A stretch of 6,989 nucleotides of DNA from DASPXY01 sp038227745 (GCA_038227745.1 JBBRPS010000554.1:1-6989), one strand, 5' to 3'; positions 1 through 6,963 are shown, counted from the stretch's first letter. Notes: generated from the letters alone by a model not told the origin. Numbers and translations: made by a program.

Positions 1-42
1 AGCCGCGAGCCTCGGGCGAGCGCTCGCCCGAGGCTCGCGGCT
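1..42. repeat. Perfect 42-bp palindrome at the window edge
   Basis: Bases 1-21 are the exact reverse complement of bases 22-42, with centre GAGC|GCTC. A transcript of either strand could form a stem of about 19 bp closed by a 4-base loop. No run of T follows on the plus strand (the next bases are AAACAGG), so it is not a classical intrinsic terminator in that direction. Its length and perfection suggest a dispersed palindromic repeat, possibly serving as the 3' hairpin of a gene beyond the left edge. It differs in sequence from the pair at 4281-4404. The palindrome is certain; its role is inferred. Confidence 0.85.
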
Positions 43-181
43 AAACAGGCGGTTCTGCGACCTCGCCGCGAGGCAGCACCCACCGCTTCCAACCCACTCT
101 TTTTCCCTTCGCCGCGCTCGCTACCCCCGCGTAAATCATCTGCGAGTCTCGACCGCGTTCCGGCCCAGCGAAGGAAGACGG

Positions 182-946
182 ATGAAGCACGCCCTCGCCT
201 GTTCTCTGTTGTTGGCCGTCGCCTTGGACTGCCCTGTCGTCCCCGCCGCCCAGGAGAAGCCGCACACGGTCGGCAAGGACGGCCTCAAGATCGCGGGGGC
301 CCTGGCGGCCACGGATGCGCGCGTCCAGGTGACCGTCAATCCCGACCTGAAGAGGCGCGAATCGTTCCCTGCCCGGGTGTACTCCGTCCAACTCGCGGGC
401 GGCGGCCGCTACCGCATCGACCTGGAGAGCGACGAGATCGACCCGTTCCTGGTCGTGCAGGACAGCGACGGCAAGCAGCTGGCCTTCGACGACGACGGCG
501 GCGGGGCGCTCAACGCCCGGCTGCAGTTCACCGCTCCGAGGGATGGGGTCTACAAGATCTTCGCCGCCTCGGTGAGGGGGACCGGCGACTTCACGCTGAC
601 GATCCGCGTGGACGGGACGGACAGAAGCCTGGAGGTCGGCAAGGGCCTGCGGCTGGCCGGCCAGTTGACGGCGGCGACGAAGAGCGTCGTCTACCGGGTC
701 CGCCTGGTCCAGGGGAAGACGTACACGATCGACATGCGCAGCCCGGACCAGAAGGCCCTCGACCCGCTCCTGCGCTTGCTGGACGCCTCGGGGAAGAAGC
801 TGGAGGAGGACGACGACAGCGGCGGGGAGCCGAACGCCCGGATCACCTTCCGCGCCGATACGACAGCCGTTTACCAGGTGGTGGCGACGTCGTACCAGGG
901 CGTTGGCCGCGGCGACTTCACCGTCGAAGTGCGTGAGAAGAAGTGA
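182..946 (+). CDS. Secreted protein with two PPC-like (pre-peptidase C-terminal) domains
   Basis: A 254-residue protein. Residues 1-23 form a signal peptide (MKH, then a hydrophobic core, then VVPAA before QEK), so export is likely; no convincing lipobox is seen. Two homologous beta-rich units follow, roughly residues 66-142 and 169-250. Each has the PPC pattern: a Y-x-V-x-L opening, G-x-x-Y-x-I-D, 'DP-L-L-DxxGK-L--DDD-GG--NAR', an aromatic-x-V/I near the end, and 'GDFT'. The DDDGGG and DDDSGG acidic turns (about 102-108 and 210-215) look like metal-binding loops. PPC domains normally accompany secreted proteases or other large exported enzymes, but no catalytic domain is present here; the protein is just the two modules. 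The start is supported by a GAAGGAAG Shine-Dalgarno (170-177) ending 4 bases before the ATG. In the 139 bases between the palindrome and the ATG I see no convincing -35/-10 pair, only a small 5-bp hairpin (61-73). The partner or ligand is unknown. Confidence 0.88.
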   Translation: MKHALACSLLLAVALDCPVVPAAQEKPHTVGKDGLKIAGALAATDARVQVTVNPDLKRRESFPARVYSVQLAGGGRYRIDLESDEIDPFLVVQDSDGKQLAFDDDGGGALNARLQFTAPRDGVYKIFAASVRGTGDFTLTIRVDGTDRSLEVGKGLRLAGQLTAATKSVVYRVRLVQGKTYTIDMRSPDQKALDPLLRLLDASGKKLEEDDDSGGEPNARITFRADTTAVYQVVATSYQGVGRGDFTVEVREKK

Positions 947-953
947 AGCGCCT

Positions 954-970
954 CGCCTGCTCCTCAGGCG
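954..970. terminator. Small GC hairpin between convergent genes (weak candidate)
   Basis: CGCCTG (954-959) and CAGGCG (965-970) can pair around a 5-base loop, spanning the 3' junction where the PPC gene and the minus-strand gene end. There is no T tract on either side and the stem is only 6 bp. It could act as a bidirectional 3' end, but a hairpin this short is expected by chance in such GC-rich DNA. Confidence 0.2.
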
Positions 971-1275
971 GAGCGGCCAGCGTCGGCGCCCGTCCGCGGC
1001 ACGCTGCCGCGCGGGCGAACGGCGGGCTGCCCCTGCGGGCGGGCGCGCGCCTCGTCGCGCAGCAGCGCCTGGGCGTGCAGGCACACCCGCGCGGCCACCG
1101 CCACCTTGAGCAGGTGGATTCCCGAGCGGAAGACGACGATGCCGATCACCGTCAGGGGGATGGATTCGAGGATCAACGGCGCGTCGGTCAGCAGGACCGC
1201 GAAGCACACGTAGAACACGAACAGCCCGAGCAGCACCAGTAGCCAGCCGGCGATTTCGCGCACCCAGAACCTCAT
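964..1275 (-). CDS. Small two-helix membrane protein, last gene of the DUF58 cluster
   Basis: A 103-residue protein starting MRFWVREIAG. Two hydrophobic stretches, about residues 9-30 and 35-58, are separated by a short turn (TDAPLILES) and read as a transmembrane hairpin. They are followed by an alpha-helical segment (KVAVAARVCLHAQALLRDEARARPQG) and a basic, proline-containing tail. No family is recognised. The start is set by an ATGA overlap with the preceding gene (its TGA is at 1274-1272) and by GGAGGGAGG (1288-1280) just upstream, which argues for translational coupling. A longer open frame extends upstream in the same frame but lies inside the neighbouring gene and is not needed. It is the distal gene of the run zinc ribbon, DUF58, six-helix protein, this gene, so it probably acts with those membrane proteins. 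Function unknown. Confidence 0.8.
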   Translation of the reverse strand: MRFWVREIAGWLLVLLGLFVFYVCFAVLLTDAPLILESIPLTVIGIVVFRSGIHLLKVAVAARVCLHAQALLRDEARARPQGQPAVRPRGSVPRTGADAGRSA

Positions 1276-2048
1276 GATTCCTCCCTCCGCCGCCGGCGCA
1301 GCCGCGACCAGGCCACCCAGCGGTTCACCTGCCGCTGCTCGCGCCGCGTCTCCTGCCAAAGCGTGTCCTGCAAGGCGAGTATCGCCTCCGCGCGAGTCAT
1401 GCGGCGCGTGCGCCAATGACCGAGCAGGGCAGCGATGAGGAAGAGTCCCACCGCCAGCACCCAGACCACCAGCAGCAGCCGGCCGATCTGCGGCGGCAAC
1501 CCGAGTACCCCCCACGGCCGGGCCAGCTCCACCCAGCACACCTGCGCCACCAGCGCCGGCAGCGGCAGCAGCATGACCAGCAGCCCGATCTCCTCCGGCG
1601 ACGCCAGGTGCGCCGAGCGGCGCACTTTCACGACCGGCCGCTGTCGCTTCGCGCCCTCCTCGCGCCGCCGCGGGTCGGGCGGGAAGATGTACCCGGTGAG
1701 CGACTGCATGCGGTAGTGGGCCACGACGTAGGCCAGCACCGCGACCGACAGGACCACGTCACTGACGCGGAACGCCTGCGCCCGCGGCCACTCCCAGCCG
1801 AAGCCGGCCTGCCGCCACTGCTCCATCAGGGAGGCCCCCGCCACGGCCAGGACCAGCAGCACCGGGGCGACGCGCCACCGCAGCAACAGCCCCGCCAGAC
1901 CGACTACCAGGATCAACGGCGTGGTCAACCGGACGGTGGCCTGCACCTCGATGAGGACGATCGCAAGCAGGGCGGCGATGCACACGACCGTGTAGCCATC
2001 CACGACGGGCCGCGGCGGTTGCTCCGGCGGCGGGGCAGGTACAATCAT
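1272..2048 (-). CDS. Multi-pass membrane protein coupled to the DUF58 gene
   Basis: A 258-residue protein starting MIVPAPPPEQ. After a proline-rich N-terminus there are about six hydrophobic segments: residues 20-36, 43-56, 61-76, 96-112, 153-171 and 189-210. A basic, charged loop (126-147, RRREEGAKRQR) separates the first four from the last two, and a strongly basic tail (210-258, with RLRRRRR near the end) follows. By the positive-inside rule the loop and tail are probably cytoplasmic, which fits both an even helix count and a cytoplasmic N-terminus. No catalytic motif or known family is recognised. The ATG at 2048 overlaps the DUF58 stop as ATGA, and AGGAGAGG (2064-2057) gives a strong ribosome site. 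A longer in-frame reading extends to 3392 but only shadows the DUF58 gene. In other bacteria the slot after DUF58 is often filled by a transglutaminase-like or DUF4129 membrane protein; I see no match to either. Confidence 0.85.
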   Translation of the reverse strand: MIVPAPPPEQPPRPVVDGYTVVCIAALLAIVLIEVQATVRLTTPLILVVGLAGLLLRWRVAPVLLVLAVAGASLMEQWRQAGFGWEWPRAQAFRVSDVVLSVAVLAYVVAHYRMQSLTGYIFPPDPRRREEGAKRQRPVVKVRRSAHLASPEEIGLLVMLLPLPALVAQVCWVELARPWGVLGLPPQIGRLLLVVWVLAVGLFLIAALLGHWRTRRMTRAEAILALQDTLWQETRREQRQVNRWVAWSRLRRRRREES

Positions 2049-4057
2049 CGCCCCCCCCTCTCCTGCGTGCGCAGCCGTTCCAGCCGTTCGAGGATCAGCC
2101 GCGCTGAGTCCTCGTCGCGGGCGCACAGGACGGCCACTCCGAACCGGGCGAAGGTACGGCGGGCCCGGTAATACGCCCGGTGGAAGCGCAGCACCGTCGC
2201 CGTCCGCAGCGCCGCGTCGAGGCGGATGTCGAGGGGTCGGCGGTCCGCCGCCAGGCGGGAGAGGACGTCGGCGGCCTCGTGGCCTTCGCCCCCCTTGCGC
2301 GGCAGGGGGATCGCCGGCGGCCACGGACAGACGACCATTACCTGATGGTGCCGAGCGACGGCCACCTTCACCGCGCTGAGCAGCGGGGCCAGTCGGTCGT
2401 CCAGCTCCAGCAGGTCGGCCAGCAGCACGAACAGCTCGTTGTCGCGGCCCTTGCCGACGGCGCGCAGCAGGGCGGCGGCCAGCACGTCGAGCTTGGCGGG
2501 GGCGGCGAACAGGTAGCGGCCGCGGGCGTCGTAGAGCGGCAGCGGGTACGGGACCTGATGCTCGGCGAGGAAGCGCTGCGCGTGGAGGCTGAACAGCTCG
2601 TCCTGCTCCATCAGCGCCGCCAGGCCGCCGGGGGCCAGCCCGTGCCGCACCGACAGCAGGGCGGAGAGCCGTTTCCGCCAGCGGGCGTGGCGGCGGCGTC
2701 GCGGCGAGAACAGCAGCGGCAGCAGTCGGTAGAAGAACTCGAGCCGGCCATACGCGATGGTGGCGAAGGCGACGAGCAGCGCCGCGGAGCCGACCACCGC
2801 CGGGACCAGGCCGAACGGTAAGTCCAGGAACTGGAACACCGTGTACAGGAACAGCGCGAGCAAGGCCCCGAAGAAGACGGCCGGGACCAGGGCGAGCAGG
2901 AGGAACAGGACGAGGTAGAAGCAGCCCCCCGCCGTGGGTCGGCGCCGCGGATGCACGGGGACCGGCCACACCCACGGCAGCCAGAATGGCACGCGGTTCA
3001 GCTCGGGCCGCATCAGCTCGGGGTAGACCTCCTCGGCCAGGCCGTACGCCAGGGGCAGAACGGTTTCGGTCGGCGCCTCGCCCGTGGTCGCCGGCAATCC
3101 CGCGGCGTCGGCCAGCACGTTGAAGATGCGGACGACGTGCCGCTGGCCGCGGGCCGGGCGCAGGTAGGTGACCTTCTCCTCGTCGAAGACGCACAGGCCG
3201 GGCAGGTCGCGGGCAGCGGCGGCCGCCTGAGCGACGGCGGCGCTGACCTCGACCAACCGGGCCAGGGCGTTCTGCCCAGGGGGACCGACGCGCACCGAGT
3301 TGGAGGCGTCCACGAACAGCGTGCAGCGGATCGGCACCTCGCTCTCGAACTCCTTGGTCATCAGTCGGTCGCGCCGGGCGGACGCCTTCCACGCGATCAT
3401 CTTGGGCGGGTCGCCGGGCAGGTAGTCGCGCAGGTCGAGCAGTTCGCTGCCCGTGCCTGGGCGGCGGTGGCGGTGGACGCCGAGCAGCGGCAGGAGGTTG
3501 TGCCGCTTGAGCGTCGGAATGTGGCCCTCCGCGTCGGCCAGCGCCGGCAGCACCCGGTAGGAGCGGACGTCGCGCACGAAGAGGGCGTGGTAGAAGAACC
3601 CCTGCGGGTCGGCGAGCTGGACGGCGATGCCCTCGAAGCGGACCCGCCCCGGAGTCGGACAGGCGACGTGGTAGGTGATCTCCAGGGGGGTGCCCTGGCG
3701 GACGGTGCCGTCGCGCTCGGTGTCGCTGCCGGCGTGCGTGACGGCGAACGGCACGCGGTCGGCGGCGTGCAGGTAGGGCGAGGGCAGGCCGCCGTCATTG
3801 CAGAGGCGCACGCGGATGGTGAATGCTCTGCCGGCCCACAGGCTCTCCACCGGGCCGCGCTCGTCCCGGACCTCGCGCTCCGCGTACAGCCGGCCAGCCA
3901 GCAGGCGCAGCCGCACGACGAACGACAGCCACGCCGCCAGGAACCACACCAGCAGCGTCAGCGAGAGCATGACGACGACGGGCGTGTTGGTCCAGAGCGT
4001 GAGCAGCAGCAGCGTCAGGACAGTGACCAGGAACCACCAGCCGCGTGGGGTGAGCAT
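2045..4057 (-). CDS. DUF58 / von Willebrand factor A membrane protein with an internal membrane insert
   Basis: A 670-residue protein, considerably longer than the roughly 300-450 residues usual for DUF58 proteins. An N-terminal transmembrane pair (about 6-22 and 25-46) is followed by a beta-rich region (60-170) with the typical 'N-G-----Y-H----' pattern. The DUF58 signature comes next at 203-238: GSELLDLRDYLPGD, then IAWKASARRDRL, then EFESE. A vWA-like fold begins with the metal-site motif DASNS (250-254) and continues through GLCVFDEE and LRPARGQRHV (287-308). A hydrophobic block (378-411 and 414-436) flanked by basic residues then interrupts it. The second vWA half appears to resume at about 540 (ELFVLLADLLELDD, then VMVVCPWPP), and the protein ends with a long charged helix. 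DUF58 proteins are usually encoded with MoxR AAA+ ATPases and are thought to act as vWA partners in metal insertion or envelope assembly; no such ATPase is in this window. The start is supported by GAGG at 4067-4064. The stop overlaps the next gene as ATGA. A short motif, PLPRKGGEG, at about 584-592 may be an inserted repeat. Confidence 0.9.
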   Translation of the reverse strand: MLTPRGWWFLVTVLTLLLLTLWTNTPVVVMLSLTLLVWFLAAWLSFVVRLRLLAGRLYAEREVRDERGPVESLWAGRAFTIRVRLCNDGGLPSPYLHAADRVPFAVTHAGSDTERDGTVRQGTPLEITYHVACPTPGRVRFEGIAVQLADPQGFFYHALFVRDVRSYRVLPALADAEGHIPTLKRHNLLPLLGVHRHRRPGTGSELLDLRDYLPGDPPKMIAWKASARRDRLMTKEFESEVPIRCTLFVDASNSVRVGPPGQNALARLVEVSAAVAQAAAAARDLPGLCVFDEEKVTYLRPARGQRHVVRIFNVLADAAGLPATTGEAPTETVLPLAYGLAEEVYPELMRPELNRVPFWLPWVWPVPVHPRRRPTAGGCFYLVLFLLLALVPAVFFGALLALFLYTVFQFLDLPFGLVPAVVGSAALLVAFATIAYGRLEFFYRLLPLLFSPRRRRHARWRKRLSALLSVRHGLAPGGLAALMEQDELFSLHAQRFLAEHQVPYPLPLYDARGRYLFAAPAKLDVLAAALLRAVGKGRDNELFVLLADLLELDDRLAPLLSAVKVAVARHHQVMVVCPWPPAIPLPRKGGEGHEAADVLSRLAADRRPLDIRLDAALRTATVLRFHRAYYRARRTFARFGVAVLCARDEDSARLILERLERLRTQERGGR

Positions 4058-4063
4058 GAGGGG

Positions 4064-4087
4064 CCTCGTTCCCCGGCCGCCGGGGAA
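4064..4087 (-). promoter_or_regulatory. Intercistronic hairpin abutting the DUF58 ribosome-binding site
   Basis: In the 36-base gap between the zinc-ribbon stop and the DUF58 start, TTCCCCGG and CCGGGGAA (4087-4080 and 4076-4069 on the minus strand) form a perfect 8-bp stem with a 3-base loop. The stem ends one base before the DUF58 Shine-Dalgarno GAGG (4067-4064), which lies 6 bases from the ATG. There is no T tract, so termination is unlikely. Likely roles are transcript processing, protection, or tuning of DUF58 translation. The hairpin is seen directly; its role is inferred. Confidence 0.45.
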
Positions 4088-4093
4088 GTGGGT

Positions 4094-4264
4094 TCACGCG
4101 CGGGGCGGCGGCGGCGGTTTGGACGTGGCAGAGACGGGCTGGGCACCGCCGACCTTGATGGCGGTCTTGCACAGCAGACAGCCGACGACCTTGCCGCGGT
4201 CGTGGTCTTCCACGAGCATCCATTTGCGGCACTTCGCGTTGGGGCACTGGACGGCGAAAACCAT
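4094..4264 (-). CDS. Small zinc-ribbon protein, first gene of the DUF58 cluster
   Basis: A 56-residue protein, MVFAVQCPNAKC at its start. Four cysteines are arranged C7-x4-C12 and C29-x2-C32, with the spacing CPNxxC, xxLVEDxxxGKVVxCLLC. This is the compact zinc-ribbon pattern often found in planctomycetes at the N-terminus of larger proteins ('CPNP-C...V....GK...C--C'). Here it stands almost alone, followed only by a proline tail (SKPPPPPRA). It probably binds one zinc ion; the target is unknown. The same frame opens further upstream to 4354, but that extension translates the palindromic repeat and is rejected. The ATG at 4264 begins directly at the conserved ribbon. Only a weak ribosome site precedes it, and no promoter is visible between it and the repeat at 4281. 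The stop lies 36 bases from the DUF58 start, consistent with one operon. Confidence 0.75.
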   Translation of the reverse strand: MVFAVQCPNAKCRKWMLVEDHDRGKVVGCLLCKTAIKVGGAQPVSATSKPPPPPRA

Positions 4265-4280
4265 GGTATCACTGGGCAGC

Positions 4281-4334
4281 ACACAAGCCCGAAGCGCAAG
4301 CGAGGGTCCCGTCGCTTGCGCTTCGGGCTCGTGT
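4281..4334. repeat. Planctomycete-type palindromic repeat, copy 1
   Basis: Two 23-base arms (4281-4303 and 4312-4334) are complementary at 22 positions around GGGTCCCG. The one difference (A at 4285 against C at 4330) is a G-U wobble in the minus-strand transcript and an A-C mismatch in the plus. The arm core, GCCCGAAGCGCAAGCGA, is shared with copy 2. When translated, such units give SPKRKR/LRFGL-type peptides, which are not real protein. It lies upstream of the zinc-ribbon ATG and downstream of the Hsp70-like stop, where its hairpin could attenuate or process a read-through transcript. Confidence 0.85.
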
Positions 4335-4354
4335 CCCCACCGCGGGCCAGCCAT

Positions 4355-4404
4355 ACAAGCCCGACGCGCAAGCGAGGGATCCCTCGCTTGCGCTTCGGGC
4401 TTGT
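4355..4404. repeat. Planctomycete-type palindromic repeat, copy 2
   Basis: Arms 4355-4379 and 4380-4404 are complementary at 24 of 25 positions and meet at GGGATCCC. The single difference is C at 4365, where the partner arm and copy 1 imply A. Copy 2 is 20 bases from copy 1 and 13 bases beyond the Hsp70-like stop codon, so it may form the 3' hairpin of that transcript. It has no following T run on the minus strand, so any termination would be inefficient or Rho-assisted. Confidence 0.85.
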
Positions 4405-4417
4405 GTGCCGCTTCTCC

Positions 4418-5998
<1,581 letters not shown>

Positions 5999-6048
5999 GG
6001 CCAAGGTCCCAGAAGGCGCGACGCGCTGGTTACGAAGTCACGCGGTTC

Positions 6049-6057
6049 ATTGTACCA
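6049..6057 (-). promoter_or_regulatory. Extended -10 promoter for the Hsp70-like gene
   Basis: On the minus strand TGGTACAAT forms an extended -10 (TGn plus TACAAT, 5 of 6 matches to TATAAT). It lies just after the L3 terminator and about 50 bases before the Hsp70-like ATG. No good -35 is present at 16-18 bases: TTTTCC at 17 is poor and TTGATT is too far at 21. An extended -10 can work without one. This would make the Hsp70-like gene independent of rplC. Confidence 0.5.
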
Positions 6058-6078
6058 AACCGCGGCGTGGGGGAAAAT

Positions 6079-6108
6079 CAAGCCCACCCGTTGCAACGGG
6101 TGGGCTTG
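6079..6108 (-). terminator. Intrinsic terminator of rplC
   Basis: A perfect 30-base palindrome begins 22 bases past the L3 stop. In the minus-strand transcript a 13-bp GC-rich stem (CAAGCCCACCCGT with its complement) closes on a TGCA loop and is followed by ATTTTCCCCC, a short U tract. Position and structure fit Rho-independent termination of rplC. The unit may also be a dispersed palindrome reused as a terminator. Confidence 0.75.
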
Positions 6109-6130
6109 GAAGCACGAAACCGGGCTGGAA

Positions 6131-6838
6131 TCACCCGCGCTTGTTGGTCGGCCGGATCATGACGAGGCCGCCATTCGGGCCGGGCACGGCCCCCTTGACC
6201 AGGACGAGGTGGTTCTCGGCGTCGATGCGGACGACGTCGAGGTTGCGGACGGTGACGCGCTCGTGGCCGTACTGGCCCGCCATGCGGATGCCCTTCTTGG
6301 GGCGGCCGCTCCCGCGGTTGCTGGCGTTCGACGCGATGCTGCCGTGCTGGCGGTTGCCCTTCTTGACGCCGTGGCTGCCGCGCAAGCCCCCGAAGTTGTG
6401 TCGCTTCATGTTCCCCGTGAAGCCGCGGCCCTTGCTGGTGCCGATCACGTCCACGCGCACCACGTCCTTGAAGACCTCCGCGGCCGTCAGCAGGGCGCCG
6501 ACGGCCGCCGCGGCGGGCGCTTCGAGGCGGAACTCACGGATGTAGCGCTGCGGCTCGACGTTCGCCTTGGGCGGCAGCTGCACGCCGGCGCTCTGCATGG
6601 CTTTGCGGCGGTTGGACACGAACTCGGCGGCGACATGGCCGCGCTCCGGCCGGGTGGCCTTGCGTCGCGCCTTGTCCATGAAGCCGAGCTGCACGGCGTC
6701 GTAGCCGTCGCGGCCCTGGTCGCGGACCTGCAGCACGGGACACGGCCCGACGCGCAGCACCGTCACCGAAGCCAACTTGCCCTTGTCGTCGTAGACCTGG
6801 GTCATCCCCACCTTTTGACCGAGTAACCCCAGTGGCAT
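6131..6838 (-). CDS. rplC: 50S ribosomal protein L3
   Basis: A 235-residue protein; L3 binds 23S rRNA early in 50S assembly and sends a loop toward the peptidyl transferase centre. Diagnostic motifs are the N-terminus GLLGQKVGMTQVYDDKGK (4-21), then VTVLRVGPCPVLQV, DGYDAVQLG, RPERGH (63-68), YIREFRL (99-105), the core GTSKGRGFTGNMKRHNF (133-149), SHGVKKGNRQHGSIA, then GIRMAGQYGHERVTV and LDVVRIDAEN, and the C-terminus LVKGAVPGPNGG. It is longer than E. coli L3 (209 residues), mainly through an insert at about 70-96 (EFVSNRRKAMQSAGVQLPPKA) and three extra residues in the catalytic-centre loop (about 166-187). The ATG is preceded by AAAGGGG (6854-6848) with a 9-base spacer. In most bacteria rplC follows rpsJ and precedes rplD; here a terminator and an Hsp70-like gene follow, and no gene is visible in the 151 bases upstream. 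Confidence 0.96.
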   Translation of the reverse strand: MPLGLLGQKVGMTQVYDDKGKLASVTVLRVGPCPVLQVRDQGRDGYDAVQLGFMDKARRKATRPERGHVAAEFVSNRRKAMQSAGVQLPPKANVEPQRYIREFRLEAPAAAAVGALLTAAEVFKDVVRVDVIGTSKGRGFTGNMKRHNFGGLRGSHGVKKGNRQHGSIASNASNRGSGRPKKGIRMAGQYGHERVTVRNLDVVRIDAENHLVLVKGAVPGPNGGLVMIRPTNKRG

Positions 6839-6862
6839 GATTGCGAACCCCTTTTTCGGATA

Positions 6863-6891
6863 CCGCCGGGCCTTCCGACCGGCCGCGGCGG
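6863..6891 (-). promoter_or_regulatory. Hairpin in the rplC 5' leader
   Basis: In the minus-strand transcript CCGCCG (6891-6886) pairs with CGGCGG (6868-6863), and an inner GGCC/GGCC adds four pairs after one bulged C. The loop is GGTCGGAA. The ten-pair stem sits 8 bases before the AAAGGGG ribosome site and within the leader predicted from the -10 at 6919. It could be a binding site for translational feedback, as in many ribosomal-protein leaders, or simply a stable GC stem. The role is inferred. Confidence 0.4.
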
Positions 6892-6918
6892 ACCATTTCC
6901 CCTGACCTGAAAACTGTT

Positions 6919-6946
6919 ATTATGGACGGCACAGGCCGATCGTCCA
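6919..6946 (-). promoter_or_regulatory. Candidate sigma-70-type promoter for rplC
   Basis: On the minus strand TGGACG (6946-6941, 4 of 6 to TTGACA) and CATAAT (6924-6919, 5 of 6 to TATAAT) are 16 bases apart, in an AT-rich island that stands out from the GC-rich surroundings. Transcription would begin near 6912, giving a leader of about 75 bases that contains the hairpin and Shine-Dalgarno. It supports rplC having its own promoter. Confidence 0.5.
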
Positions 6947-6963
6947 GACCAACCCGGCGAACG

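Noticed and set aside
41..1207. Minus-strand open frame of 388 codons opposite the PPC gene
   Set aside because: It lies antisense to a gene with a clear signal peptide, domains and ribosome site, has low-complexity R/A/G-rich sequence and no recognisable motif.
1276..1539. Longer start for the small membrane protein (191 codons in total)
   Set aside because: The extra 88 codons overlap the preceding gene in another frame and look like shadow sequence. The ATGA overlap and Shine-Dalgarno support the start at 1275.
2049..3392. Extension of the 258-residue membrane protein into a 706-codon reading frame
   Set aside because: The extension is an R/P/G-rich out-of-frame reading of the DUF58 gene; the AGGAGAGG site and the ATGA overlap mark the real start.
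4265..4354. N-terminal extension of the zinc-ribbon protein
   Set aside because: The added residues are only the translation of the palindromic repeat. The conserved ribbon begins immediately after the ATG at 4264.
4281..4404. CRISPR-like array
   Set aside because: There are only two units, each a palindrome, with a 20-base gap and no third repeat or cas gene; they fit REP-like palindromes instead.
6001..6078. CIRCE/HrcA heat-shock operator upstream of the Hsp70-like gene
   Set aside because: No TTAGCACTC-type inverted repeat is present; only the terminator palindrome of rplC and an extended -10 are visible.
6534..6932. Minus-strand 132-codon open frame covering the rplC leader and 5' half
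   Set aside because: It overlaps rplC in another frame, has no motif, and its 5' part lies in the leader containing the promoter, hairpin and Shine-Dalgarno.
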